Source: Marivita sp046592965 (GTDB lineage: Bacteria > Pseudomonadota > Alphaproteobacteria > Rhodobacterales > Rhodobacteraceae). Taken from it: a stretch of DNA of 64,000 bases. The translations under genes were made by a program, and so were the position numbers. The notes beneath the pieces were generated by a model, which did not search any database, had not been told where the DNA came from, and worked only from the letters and a program-made list of their open reading frames with translations. Shown in pieces: positions 35,668-43,384 of the stretch; within the stretch, counting starts at the first letter, position 1, and each line of letters begins with the position of its first letter. The DNA is taken from assembly GCF_046592965.1 (NCBI RefSeq), contig NZ_JBISBV010000001.1, positions 248,001 to 312,000 on the forward strand, read 5' to 3'.

Positions 35668-36216
35668 TTACGCTGGTGACGTACGGGAAATCGCCAAGTC
35701 GCCAAGGATTTGAGATGCGTGCTCCTCAAGGTATATGCGCAACCAGGGCGTAAAGCGGCCAGGCTCTCTGCGAACCTCGTGCTCGAGATCGTCGTAACGC
35801 TCCCAGCGGGTCTCCATCACTTCCAAGGGATTGATTTTCATGGCAGGGGCCGCATCGACATGTGCCACGAAGATATCCACCACCTCATGTTCGACCAAGC
35901 CACCGCCGACATCGGCGCGATATTCCAGCTGATTGCGGTACTCCAGCGGAATGCCCGTGATACCCAGTTCTTCGCTCAACCGCCTCTCGGCACAGTCAAG
36001 ACTTGGCTCGTCCCACTCGGGATGCGTGCAACAGGTGTTCGCCCAGAGCCCGGGCGTGTGGTACTTTTCCAGGGCACGACGCTGCAGCAGGATTTTGTCG
36101 TTCTGCATTACGAAAACCGACACCGCCTTGTGCCGCAAACCCCTTACATGCACGTCGAGCTTCTCCACCGGGACAAGCCGATCATCAAGCCAGGCGGGAA
36201 TGAATGTCTGCGACAT
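35668..36216 (-). CDS. idi: Isopentenyl-diphosphate delta-isomerase (type 1)
   Basis: 182 residues. It interconverts IPP and DMAPP for isoprenoid and quinone or carotenoid synthesis. The NUDIX-fold isomerase signature is present: HKAVSVFVMQNDKILLQRRA, the active-site Cys in NTCCTHPEWDE and the Glu-containing ERRLSEELGI. The ATG at 36216 begins the conserved part and has GGAG upstream at a long spacing; 19 upstream codons were dropped. It is divergent from the cytochrome c gene. In this family idi often sits in carotenoid or photosynthesis clusters, but no such genes are visible here. Confidence 0.92.
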   Translation of the reverse strand: MSQTFIPAWLDDRLVPVEKLDVHVRGLRHKAVSVFVMQNDKILLQRRALEKYHTPGLWANTCCTHPEWDEPSLDCAERRLSEELGITGIPLEYRNQLEYRADVGGGLVEHEVVDIFVAHVDAAPAMKINPLEVMETRWERYDDLEHEVRREPGRFTPWLRIYLEEHASQILGDLAISRTSPA

Positions 36217-36298
36217 TTGAAGGCGATCTCCAATCTTGCTTCGGCGCGTGCAGGGCAGGGCACTCTCGCGCATTCCTTTACCCGAAACTGACCCTGTA

Positions 36299-36328
36299 TT
36301 GCACGTCGCAATCAGAATATGTCTATAT
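36299..36328 (+). promoter_or_regulatory. Candidate promoter for the cytochrome c gene
   Basis: TTGCAC at 36299-36304 and TCTATA at 36322-36327 are separated by 17 bp, in the 252-bp gap between divergent idi and cytochrome c. If used, it leaves a leader of about 130 nt that carries two hairpins. Only the sequence match supports it. Confidence 0.3.
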
Positions 36329-36398
36329 ATCCAATGATTTGAATATGATCGACATCAATTACAAGCTGTGCCAGATTCGCGACAAGATGAAGCGGAAC

Positions 36399-36417
36399 CC
36401 AATGGCCTTTCCATTGG
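36399..36417 (+). other. Hairpin 1 in the cytochrome c leader
   Basis: CCAATGG (36399-36405) and CCATTGG (36411-36417) form a perfect 7-bp stem with a 5-nt loop, followed by TTT. It lies 52 nt before the cytochrome c start. A role in mRNA stability or attenuation is possible but unproved. Confidence 0.5.
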
Positions 36418-36430
36418 TTTCCAACCCGAC

Positions 36431-36447
36431 CGTGCGCTAAAAGCACG
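36431..36447 (+). other. Hairpin 2 in the cytochrome c leader
   Basis: CGTGC (36431-36435) and GCACG (36443-36447) can pair around a 7-nt loop. It lies 9 nt before AAAGGAG, the ribosome binding site of the cytochrome gene. Confidence 0.35.
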
Positions 36448-36468
36448 CGAACGATAAAGGAGTTCAAC

Positions 36469-36912
36469 ATGAAGTTTATGGTTGCAACCGCCGTCACCGC
36501 GCTGTCTTTCGCCGGGGCCGCATTCGCAGAAAGCCACGCCGGATCAGGCGATCCCGCTGCTGGCGAAAAAGAATTCAACAAGTGCAAATCCTGCCACATG
36601 ATCGTGTCCGACGACGGAACCGAGATTGTTAAAGGCGGCCGCACGGGTCCGAACCTCTGGAACGTCATCGGGCGTCAGGCCGGTATGGTCGAGGATTTCA
36701 AAGGCTACGGTGACTCTCTGGTCGCTGCCGGCGAAGCAGGCCTTGTCTGGGACGAGGAAAACTTCGTGAAATATGCCGAAGACCCCAAGAAGTTCCTTGC
36801 CGAGTATCTGGACGACAAAGGCGCACGCTCCAAGATGTCGTTCAAGCTGCGCAAGGGCGCAGAAGATGTCTACGCCTATCTCGTTTCCGTCTCGCCAGAG
36901 CCGGAATCCTGA
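36469..36912 (+). CDS. Cytochrome c (c2-like), periplasmic
   Basis: 147 residues. It is a soluble class I c-type cytochrome that carries electrons in the periplasm. A 20-residue signal peptide ends AFA. The heme motif is CKSCH (C39, C42, H43) and the second axial ligand is probably M123 in SKMSF. The long insert before the Met is typical of the alphaproteobacterial cytochrome c2 form. The start follows AAAGGAG. A strong terminator lies 32 nt after the stop, so it is probably monocistronic. The exact partner (bc1 complex, oxidase or other) is not shown. Confidence 0.92.
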   Translation: MKFMVATAVTALSFAGAAFAESHAGSGDPAAGEKEFNKCKSCHMIVSDDGTEIVKGGRTGPNLWNVIGRQAGMVEDFKGYGDSLVAAGEAGLVWDEENFVKYAEDPKKFLAEYLDDKGARSKMSFKLRKGAEDVYAYLVSVSPEPES

Positions 36913-36943
36913 GTTAACGAGCGGTCCAGCTGCTTGAAGGTTT

Positions 36944-36975
36944 AAAAGGGCGCCCCGTCGCGGGCGCCCTTTTTT
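36944..36975 (+). terminator. Rho-independent terminator after cytochrome c
   Basis: AAAAGGGCGCCC (36944-36955) pairs with GGGCGCCCTTTT (36962-36973) around a CGTCGC loop, followed by a T-run. The poly-A arm would also give a weak T-run on the minus strand. Confidence 0.85.
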
Positions 36976-36996
36976 CATGTCGTGTGGACTGGGGTG

Positions 36997-37025
36997 TTGA
37001 CGCCTGTGGCGTGAAACCGCAGAAC
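36997..37025 (+). promoter_or_regulatory. Candidate promoter for ugd
   Basis: TTGACG at 36997-37002 and CAGAAC at 37020-37025, 17 bp apart, directly after the terminator and 26 bp before the ugd ATG. The -10 match is poor (3 of 6). Confidence 0.25.
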
Positions 37026-37050
37026 AAAGTGATTATCAAAGGACGAGTGT

Positions 37051-38367
37051 ATGAAGATTGCGATGATTGGGACCGGATATGTCGGTCTGGTGTCGGGTGT
37101 GTGTTTTTCGGACTTTGGACATAACGTCGTGTGCGTCGACAAGGATCAGCGCAAGATTGACATGCTGAATGACGGCAAGGTGCCGATCTACGAACCCGGA
37201 CTTGAAGCCCTTATGGCCCGCAATGTTGAGGCGGGTCGGCTTGAATTCACGCAGGATCTGGACAGGGCGGTCGAGGGTGCGGAGGCGGTTTTCATCGCGG
37301 TCGGAACGCCCACGCGGCGGGGCGACGGGCATGCGGATCTGACCTATGTGATGGCCGCTGCCGAAGAGATCGCAAAAGCCGCCAAGGGCTACATCGTGAT
37401 CGTGACGAAATCGACGGTGCCTGTGGGCACGAACCGCAAGGTCCGAGAAGTGGTGTCCGCCGCCAATCCGGATCTCGACTTCGATGTCGCGTCGAACCCG
37501 GAATTTCTGCGCGAAGGTGCGGCGATTGACGATTTCATGAAACCGGATCGCGTTGTCGTCGGCGTTGAAACCGACCGAGCGGCGGCTGTTATGTCCGACA
37601 TTTACAGCCCGCTTTACCTGCGTGATTTTCCGATCGTGACCACCGATCTGGAATCCGCCGAGATGATCAAATACGCCGCCAACGCCTTCCTGGCGACCAA
37701 GATCACCTTTATCAACGAGATCGCGGCGTTGTGTGAAAAGGTGGGTGCGAATGTCAAACAGGTGTCCAAGGGAATGGGCATGGACAACCGCATCGGCAAC
37801 AAGTTCCTGCACGCCGGTCCGGGGTATGGAGGTTCATGTTTTCCCAAGGATACCAAGGCGCTGGCGCGTATCGGACAGGATCACGCGAGCCCGATGTACA
37901 TCACCGAAGCTGTGATCGCGGTCAACGAGGACATCAAGCGCCGTATGATCGGCAAATTGCAGGATCTGTGCGACGGATCGTTCAATGGAAAAACCATCGC
38001 TGTCCTCGGAGTGACCTTCAAGCCCAATACGGACGACATGCGCGATGCACCATCGTTGACCATCGTGCCGTCGTTGGTCGGCGGGGGCGCTAAGGTGCGT
38101 GTCTGCGATCCGCAAGGCCAGCACGAAGGCGAGGCACTGCTGCCCGGAGTGCACTGGGAGGAAGACCCGTATGAAGCCGTAAAGGGGGCAGACCTTTTGG
38201 TGTTGTTGACCGAATGGAACGAGTTTCGCGCCCTTGATCTGAAGCGGATGGCAGAAGATATGGCGCGGCCGGCGATGGCCGATCTGCGCAATATCTATAA
38301 TGGCGAGGTAGCAAAGGAAGCGGGGTTCGTCGCCTATGAAAGCGTCGGACGTATCGGTTACGCATGA
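37051..38367 (+). CDS. ugd: UDP-glucose 6-dehydrogenase
   Basis: 438 residues. It oxidises UDP-glucose to UDP-glucuronate with NAD, feeding capsule, exopolysaccharide or lipid glycosylation. The NAD loop GTGYVGLVSG is at 7-16, and the catalytic Cys is C263 in GPGYGGSCFPKDTKAL. A sugar-transferase gene follows 73 bp downstream on the same strand, suggesting a small polysaccharide locus. The ATG has AAAGGACG before it. Confidence 0.96.
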   Translation: MKIAMIGTGYVGLVSGVCFSDFGHNVVCVDKDQRKIDMLNDGKVPIYEPGLEALMARNVEAGRLEFTQDLDRAVEGAEAVFIAVGTPTRRGDGHADLTYVMAAAEEIAKAAKGYIVIVTKSTVPVGTNRKVREVVSAANPDLDFDVASNPEFLREGAAIDDFMKPDRVVVGVETDRAAAVMSDIYSPLYLRDFPIVTTDLESAEMIKYAANAFLATKITFINEIAALCEKVGANVKQVSKGMGMDNRIGNKFLHAGPGYGGSCFPKDTKALARIGQDHASPMYITEAVIAVNEDIKRRMIGKLQDLCDGSFNGKTIAVLGVTFKPNTDDMRDAPSLTIVPSLVGGGAKVRVCDPQGQHEGEALLPGVHWEEDPYEAVKGADLLVLLTEWNEFRALDLKRMAEDMARPAMADLRNIYNGEVAKEAGFVAYESVGRIGYA

Positions 38368-38374
38368 TTTGAAG

Positions 38375-38389
38375 TTAACAGCCCGTTAA
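38375..38389. promoter_or_regulatory. CtrA-type box before the sugar transferase gene
   Basis: TTAACAGCCCGTTAA is a perfect match to TTAA-N7-TTAA, the binding pattern of the alphaproteobacterial regulator CtrA. It is 8 bp after the ugd stop and 51 bp before the sugar transferase start. In roseobacters CtrA controls motility, gene transfer agents and surface traits; binding here is inferred. Confidence 0.55.
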
Positions 38390-38440
38390 GCTTTGCACGG
38401 TTATCTTGGCACTTGTCCTGAACCCGAGGCCTGATGCCAC

Positions 38441-39262
38441 GTGCGAAACATCAAAGCGCCAAACCTCAAACGCCTGCTCGATTTATGCGTCGCGCTTCCG
38501 ATGCTACTGGCGTGTGGTCCGCTTATTGTAACCTGTGCCGTTCTGATCGCTGTTTGCGATCGACATTCGCCTTTCTTTGGCGCGATCCGGATGCGCACAA
38601 TGGATGAACCGTTCACGATGTGGAAGCTCAGAACCATGCGGGGTGTCGATGACGGTCTGCCAACCGGTGGCAGCAAGGTGCACTTGATGACAGCGCTGGG
38701 CCGGTTCTTGCGCCGGTGGCGGTTGGACGAGTTGCCCCAACTGTGGAATGTCCTGATCGGAGATATGTCCCTGGTCGGCCCGCGCCCGCCGACAAGACTG
38801 ATGGTCAGAAATTTTCCGGAATTGTTCAGCCAAACACTCAAATCACCACCGGGCATCACCGGGCTGGGCACCATCAAATACACTCACCGCGAAGCGCGGG
38901 TTCTTGGGTCTGCGCGAACCTCTGCCGAGGTCGAGCGTGTCTATCGGCGAGATATCCTGCCTAAAAAGATGCGGCTTGATCGGTTTTACGCAGACCGCCA
39001 GTCGGTCGGATGCGATCTTTGGATTCTCTGGCAGACGGCGCGGGTGATTCTGGCGCTGAACGTCGCGGCAGATCGAGCGCGTGTTGCTGGTTTATGCCGC
39101 AATTGCGGCACCATTGATCTTCGCTCTGAACACAGTGACGCTCGTATCTCAAGATTGTTCATCAGGCGGCCTTTGGATCGCGTGAAAGTGGTAAAACCCT
39201 TGGCGGCGCGCCACAATTCTGACAAAAGCTATCCCATCGGGCGGGGGCTCGAACACTGGTGA
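38441..39262 (+). CDS. Bacterial sugar transferase (polyprenyl-phosphate phosphotransferase family)
   Basis: 273 residues. Family members move a sugar-1-phosphate from a UDP-sugar to undecaprenyl phosphate, starting a polysaccharide repeat unit. One membrane segment (about 13-38) is followed by the catalytic core: MWKLRTM (60-66), RLDELPQLWNVLIGDMSLVGPRP (95-116) and ITGLGTIKYTHR. The C-terminal 50 residues after the core are basic and not recognised. Start GTG 38441 with GAGG at a rather long spacing, so the start is less certain. Following ugd and a CtrA-type box, it probably makes a surface glycan. The 238 bp after it hold no convincing gene; a 42-codon ORF lacks a ribosome binding site. 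Confidence 0.87.
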   Translation: MRNIKAPNLKRLLDLCVALPMLLACGPLIVTCAVLIAVCDRHSPFFGAIRMRTMDEPFTMWKLRTMRGVDDGLPTGGSKVHLMTALGRFLRRWRLDELPQLWNVLIGDMSLVGPRPPTRLMVRNFPELFSQTLKSPPGITGLGTIKYTHREARVLGSARTSAEVERVYRRDILPKKMRLDRFYADRQSVGCDLWILWQTARVILALNVAADRARVAGLCRNCGTIDLRSEHSDARISRLFIRRPLDRVKVVKPLAARHNSDKSYPIGRGLEHW

Positions 39263-39500
39263 TGTCCATGCGTCTGGTCTCCGACCACGTCCATACTCTC
39301 TCTTTGCTCACGGATGCCGCGAATCGCGGAACACGGTCGCATGGGACACCCACCGCTGTCGCGCAGGAGCTTTGGTCTAACGGCAGATAACGGCACGCGC
39401 GGGGGCGCGACTTTGCAGCTACGACTCGTTATCCGAGGTGAAGTGCTGTGTGCCATGTCAGCGGCGGGGGCCGCGCCAAAGTTCCTGCGGATCCTATAAC

Positions 39501-40067
39501 CTAGCCCGACGTTCCGGATTGCAGAATTGCGCGCAACACCTCTCGGGCATTGTCCGATGCCCAATCTGCATCACCCTGCATCCGCGCGACTTCCTTGCCC
39601 TCAGGATTCAGAATGACCGTGATCGGCAGGCCCAAAACGCCCATTTCCCGCCCCAGTCCGGATTTGGGATCGCGGTGCAGCGGCAGGTTGTCGACGCCGA
39701 TATCCTGGAAAAACGATTGCATCGCAGGCGGCGGATTGCGGCCGGTCGCAATGGTAACCACCTCGAAGTCATCGCCGCCGAATTCGCTTTGCAGCGCTGA
39801 CAGCATCGGCATTTCCTTGCGGCATGGCGCACACCACGTCGCCCAGAAATTCAAAAGCACCCATTTCCCCTGATACTCGGCCAGCGAAAGCGGGTCACCG
39901 TCAAAGGTCGTGAACTCTGATGTTCCGGCATCTTTTGCTTCGCTGTGGAAGGTCAGCTTTTTCATATCCCCGTCGCGCAATGCTTCGGCAGCGGCCAGAT
40001 CGGCCAAGCCGGGATTTGCAAGCATCACAAGGCCCGTATAGAGCATGGCGGCAAACGTTTTCTTCAT
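39501..40067 (-). CDS. TlpA-like thiol:disulfide oxidoreductase, exported
   Basis: 188 residues. TlpA/ResA-type periplasmic thioredoxins reduce cysteines, often for cytochrome c or oxidase maturation. A signal peptide covers about 1-22 (MLYTGLVMLANPGLA). The active site is WATWCAPC (C79, C82), and the cis-Pro loop is LGLPITVIL. The ATG at 40067 follows GGAGGG at short spacing and is only 22 bp from the divergent argH start, so the promoters must overlap. A longer frame to 40355 runs antisense inside argH and was dropped. Confidence 0.9.
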   Translation of the reverse strand: MKKTFAAMLYTGLVMLANPGLADLAAAEALRDGDMKKLTFHSEAKDAGTSEFTTFDGDPLSLAEYQGKWVLLNFWATWCAPCRKEMPMLSALQSEFGGDDFEVVTIATGRNPPPAMQSFFQDIGVDNLPLHRDPKSGLGREMGVLGLPITVILNPEGKEVARMQGDADWASDNAREVLRAILQSGTSG

Positions 40068-40089
40068 TTTCCCTCCGAAGGGCCAGTAT

Positions 40090-41481
40090 ATGTCGGACAA
40101 ATCCTCGAACCAGATGTGGGGTGGCCGTTTCGCCGCCGGGCCGGACGCGATCATGGAGGCGATCAACGCCTCTATCGGGTTCGACAAACGTATGGCAAAG
40201 CAGGACATCGCCGGATCAAGAGCCCACGCCGCCATGTTGGCCACGCAAGGCATCGTCAAGGATAGCGACGCCGAGGCGATGCGGGAAGGGCTGCTCACTG
40301 TTTTGTCAGAGATCGAGTCCGGAGAGTTTGCCTTCTCGACGGCGCTTGAAGACATTCACATGAATGTCGAGGCGCGTTTGAAAGAGGTGATCGGCGAGCC
40401 GGCAGGCCGCTTGCATACGGGTCGCTCGCGCAACGATCAGGTCGCCACCGATTTCCGCCTTTGGGTGCGCGACCAGCTTGATGCAGCCGCGTCAGGCCTG
40501 ACCGCGCTGATCCGCGCTTTGCTGACACAGGCCGAGGCCGGGGTCGATTGGGTGATGCCCGGCTTCACACATCTGCAAACTGCACAACCGGTGACATGGG
40601 GGCATCACATGATGGCCTATGTGGAGATGTTCGCCCGCGATCTTGGCCGCGTCCAGGACGCCCGCAAGCGCATGAACGAATCGCCTTTGGGCGCTGCGGC
40701 ATTGGCCGGCACGTCCTTTCCAATCGACCGCGATATGACGGCAAAGGCGCTGGGCTTTGACCGCCCGATGGCCAACAGCCTTGATGCGGTCAGCGACCGC
40801 GATTTCGCGCTGGAATTTCTGAGCACCGCCAGCATCAGCGCCATGCACCTGTCGCGCTTTGCCGAGGAGTTGGTGATCTGGTCCTCGGCCCAGTTCCGTT
40901 TCGTGACCCTGTCGGATCGGTTTTCCACCGGATCGAGCATCATGCCGCAGAAGAAGAATCCGGACGCGGCCGAACTGATCCGCGCCAAGATCGGGCGGAT
41001 TTTCGGCGCGAACGTCGCTTTGATGATGGTGATGAAGGGGCTGCCGCTGGCCTATTCCAAGGACATGCAGGAGGACAAGGAACAGGTCTTCGACGCCGCC
41101 GACAACTGGATGCTGGCGCTGGCCGCGATGGAAGGCATGGTGCGCGACATGACCGCCAACCGTCCGGCGCTGGAGGCCGCCGCTTCGGCGGGATTTTCCA
41201 CGGCCACCGATCTTGCCGACTGGCTCGTGCGTGCGCTCGACCTACCTTTCAGGGATGCACACCATGTGACAGGGTCACTGGTGGCGATGGCGGAACAGAA
41301 AGGATGCGACTTGCCCGACCTGAGCCTGCAAGACATGCAATCGGTTCATGAAACCATCACCGATGATGTGTTCGAGGTGTTGGGCGTTCATAATTCCGTC
41401 GCCAGTCGTACAAGTTTCGGCGGCACCGCCCCGGTTCGCGTGCGCGAGCAGATCACCCGCTGGAAAGGGGTTTTGGGATGA
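40090..41481 (+). CDS. argH: Argininosuccinate lyase
   Basis: 463 residues. It releases arginine and fumarate in the last step of arginine synthesis. MWGGRF at the start, HTGRSRNDQVATDFRLW, and the GSSIMPQKKNPD loop of the fumarase/lyase superfamily are intact. The ATG at 40090 has GAAGGG upstream. It overlaps the small lipoprotein gene by 4 nt, and the run continues through DUF2834 towards lysA. Confidence 0.96.
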   Translation: MSDKSSNQMWGGRFAAGPDAIMEAINASIGFDKRMAKQDIAGSRAHAAMLATQGIVKDSDAEAMREGLLTVLSEIESGEFAFSTALEDIHMNVEARLKEVIGEPAGRLHTGRSRNDQVATDFRLWVRDQLDAAASGLTALIRALLTQAEAGVDWVMPGFTHLQTAQPVTWGHHMMAYVEMFARDLGRVQDARKRMNESPLGAAALAGTSFPIDRDMTAKALGFDRPMANSLDAVSDRDFALEFLSTASISAMHLSRFAEELVIWSSAQFRFVTLSDRFSTGSSIMPQKKNPDAAELIRAKIGRIFGANVALMMVMKGLPLAYSKDMQEDKEQVFDAADNWMLALAAMEGMVRDMTANRPALEAAASAGFSTATDLADWLVRALDLPFRDAHHVTGSLVAMAEQKGCDLPDLSLQDMQSVHETITDDVFEVLGVHNSVASRTSFGGTAPVRVREQITRWKGVLG

Positions 41482-41651
41482 AAGTCGGTTTATTGTCATT
41501 GAGTGTGTTGGTGCTGACAGCCTGTGGCGCGGATGACCCGCCGATCCGGCCTTCGGTGAACACCACGGTCTCGGTCGGTTCGGACGGCATGCGCACGTCG
41601 ACAGGCGTTGTTTTGCGCCGCGGCCCCGTTAGCGCCGGAGTCGCGTTCTGA
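41478..41651 (+). CDS. Small lipoprotein between argH and lysA (LptM-like)
   Basis: 57 residues, easy to miss. It is MKVGLLSLSVLVLTACGADD followed by a proline- and threonine-containing tail. The lipobox LTAC at 13-16 predicts lipidation of C16. The ATG overlaps the argH stop (ATGA), and its own stop overlaps the next start (TGATG), so it is clearly embedded in the operon. Short lipoproteins next to lysA are recognised in proteobacteria, one of which (LptM/YifL in E. coli) helps assemble the LPS translocon. Here LptM function is an analogy, not shown. Confidence 0.8.
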   Translation: MKVGLLSLSVLVLTACGADDPPIRPSVNTTVSVGSDGMRTSTGVVLRRGPVSAGVAF

Positions 41652-41968
41652 TGACGCCGCTGCGCTGGCTCTATCTAGCCTTGGCCGTCTGGGGCGCGAT
41701 CCATCCGATGGCCTATTTCATCGCATGGTTTCAAGGCAACGGCTGGTCGCTGAGCGCGATGATCGACGCATGGTATGTAAATGATGCGACGACCGGCCTG
41801 ACCTGGGATCTGACCATTGCCGCGATCACGTTGACGATCTGGATCATCGCTGAAGTGGCGGTTCGGCGAAACTGGTCTGCGCTCATCGCGATCCCGGCGA
41901 CGTTCGGGATCGGCGTCAGCTGCGGCTTGCCGCTTTACCTGTTCCTGCGCGCGCGCCCGATTGCCTGA
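41651..41968 (+). CDS. DUF2834 membrane protein
   Basis: 105 residues. Small membrane protein with three hydrophobic segments (about 4-25, 52-70, 80-98) and the WDLTIAAITLTIWIIAE pattern of DUF2834. The function is unknown. It overlaps the preceding lipoprotein gene by one base. About 114 bp separate it from lysA, and I see no feature in them other than the lysA ribosome binding site. Confidence 0.8.
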   Translation: MTPLRWLYLALAVWGAIHPMAYFIAWFQGNGWSLSAMIDAWYVNDATTGLTWDLTIAAITLTIWIIAEVAVRRNWSALIAIPATFGIGVSCGLPLYLFLRARPIA

Positions 41969-42082
41969 GCCGCTTCGCAGGTGGCTCTGGCGGGGTTGGC
42001 AGATTAGAAAAGAGAAGAGCAGGGGGGTGGCGCGACGGACTTGTGTACGCTACTGCGACGCGGTCTGTTCTCGGAGGCGACC

Positions 42083-43348
42083 TTGGATCATTTTCTCTAT
42101 CGTGACGGCACATTATATGCCGAGGATGTAGCTGTCTCGGATATTGCGGCTGCGGTTGGCACTCCGTTTTACCTTTACTCGACCGCCACACTGACCCGGC
42201 ACTTCCAGCTTTTCGACGACGCGCTTGCGGGCATGGACCATCTCGTTTGCTACGCGATGAAGGCAGCCTCCAACCAGGCAATCCTGAAAACGCTGGCGGA
42301 TTTGGGGGCAGGGATGGATGTTGTGTCGGGCGGCGAATACGCCCGCGCCCGCGCCGCCGGAGTTCCCGGTGACCGGATCGTCTTTTCCGGCGTCGGCAAG
42401 ACACGGCCCGAGATTCGCGCTGCACTGGAAGGCGGCATCCGGCAGTTCAATGTCGAAAGCGAACCCGAGATGCGCGTCATCTCGGAGGTGGCGACAAGTT
42501 TGGGCAAGATCGCGCCGATCACCGTACGGGTGAATCCCGATGTCGATGCCAAGACCCATGCAAAGATCGCCACGGGCAAGTCCGAAAACAAGTTTGGAAT
42601 CCCGATTGCCCGCGCCCGCGAGGTTTATGCCGAAGCGGCGGCGTTGCCGGGGATCGAAGTGATCGGCATAGACGTTCATATCGGCTCGCAACTGACCGAT
42701 CTGGAACCGTATGAGCTGGCCTACCGAAAGGTTGCCGATCTGACCGAGCAATTGCGCGCTGACGGGCATACGATCAAGCGGCTTGATCTGGGGGGCGGCT
42801 TGGGCATTCCCTATACGCGCTCCAACGAGGCTCCGCCGTTGCCCTCCGAATACGGCGCTCTGATCAAGCGCACGGTTGGCCATCTCGGCTGCGAGATCGA
42901 GATCGAGCCGGGACGGTTGATTGTCGGCAATGCCGGCATTCTCGTCTCACGGGTCATCTATGTAAAACAGGGCGAGGATCGCCAGTTTCTGATTTTGGAC
43001 GGGGCGATGAACGACCTTATTCGCCCGGCGATGTATGATGCATGGCATGATATCGTTCCTGTGAAAGAGGCCGAACCCGGCGTCGAGCAGCAACCCTATG
43101 ATATCGTCGGCCCCGTTTGCGAATCCGGAGATACATTCGCGCGAAACCGTATGATGCCGCCGCTTGCGGATGGCGATCTGGTCGCCTTTCGGTCGGCCGG
43201 CGCTTATGGCGCGGTGATGGCGAGCGAATACAACACACGACCCCTCGTTCCCGAGGTTCTGGCGAAGGGTGATCAATTCGCCGTCATTCGCAAGCGCCCC
43301 ACCTTTGACGAAATCATAAATCGCGATACCATTCCCCCGTGGCTGTAG
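42083..43348 (+). CDS. lysA: Diaminopimelate decarboxylase
   Basis: 421 residues. It makes lysine from meso-diaminopimelate. The PLP lysine is K60 in CYAMKAASN, and HIGSQ, GGGLG, EPGR and CESGDTFA (catalytic Cys) are in order. The start is a TTG at 42083 with GGAGG 5 nt upstream and gives the normal N-terminus. A longer frame from 42041 has no such site. It is probably co-transcribed with argH, or has its own promoter in the 114 bp upstream. Confidence 0.95.
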   Translation: MDHFLYRDGTLYAEDVAVSDIAAAVGTPFYLYSTATLTRHFQLFDDALAGMDHLVCYAMKAASNQAILKTLADLGAGMDVVSGGEYARARAAGVPGDRIVFSGVGKTRPEIRAALEGGIRQFNVESEPEMRVISEVATSLGKIAPITVRVNPDVDAKTHAKIATGKSENKFGIPIARAREVYAEAAALPGIEVIGIDVHIGSQLTDLEPYELAYRKVADLTEQLRADGHTIKRLDLGGGLGIPYTRSNEAPPLPSEYGALIKRTVGHLGCEIEIEPGRLIVGNAGILVSRVIYVKQGEDRQFLILDGAMNDLIRPAMYDAWHDIVPVKEAEPGVEQQPYDIVGPVCESGDTFARNRMMPPLADGDLVAFRSAGAYGAVMASEYNTRPLVPEVLAKGDQFAVIRKRPTFDEIINRDTIPPWL

Positions 43349-43384
43349 GGCGCTATCCTGCCATCCCAGCCTCGGGAGATCGGA

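Noticed and set aside
39263..39500. 42-codon ORF near 39260-39390 after the sugar transferase gene
   Set aside because: No ribosome binding site, no recognisable motif, and random-looking residues.
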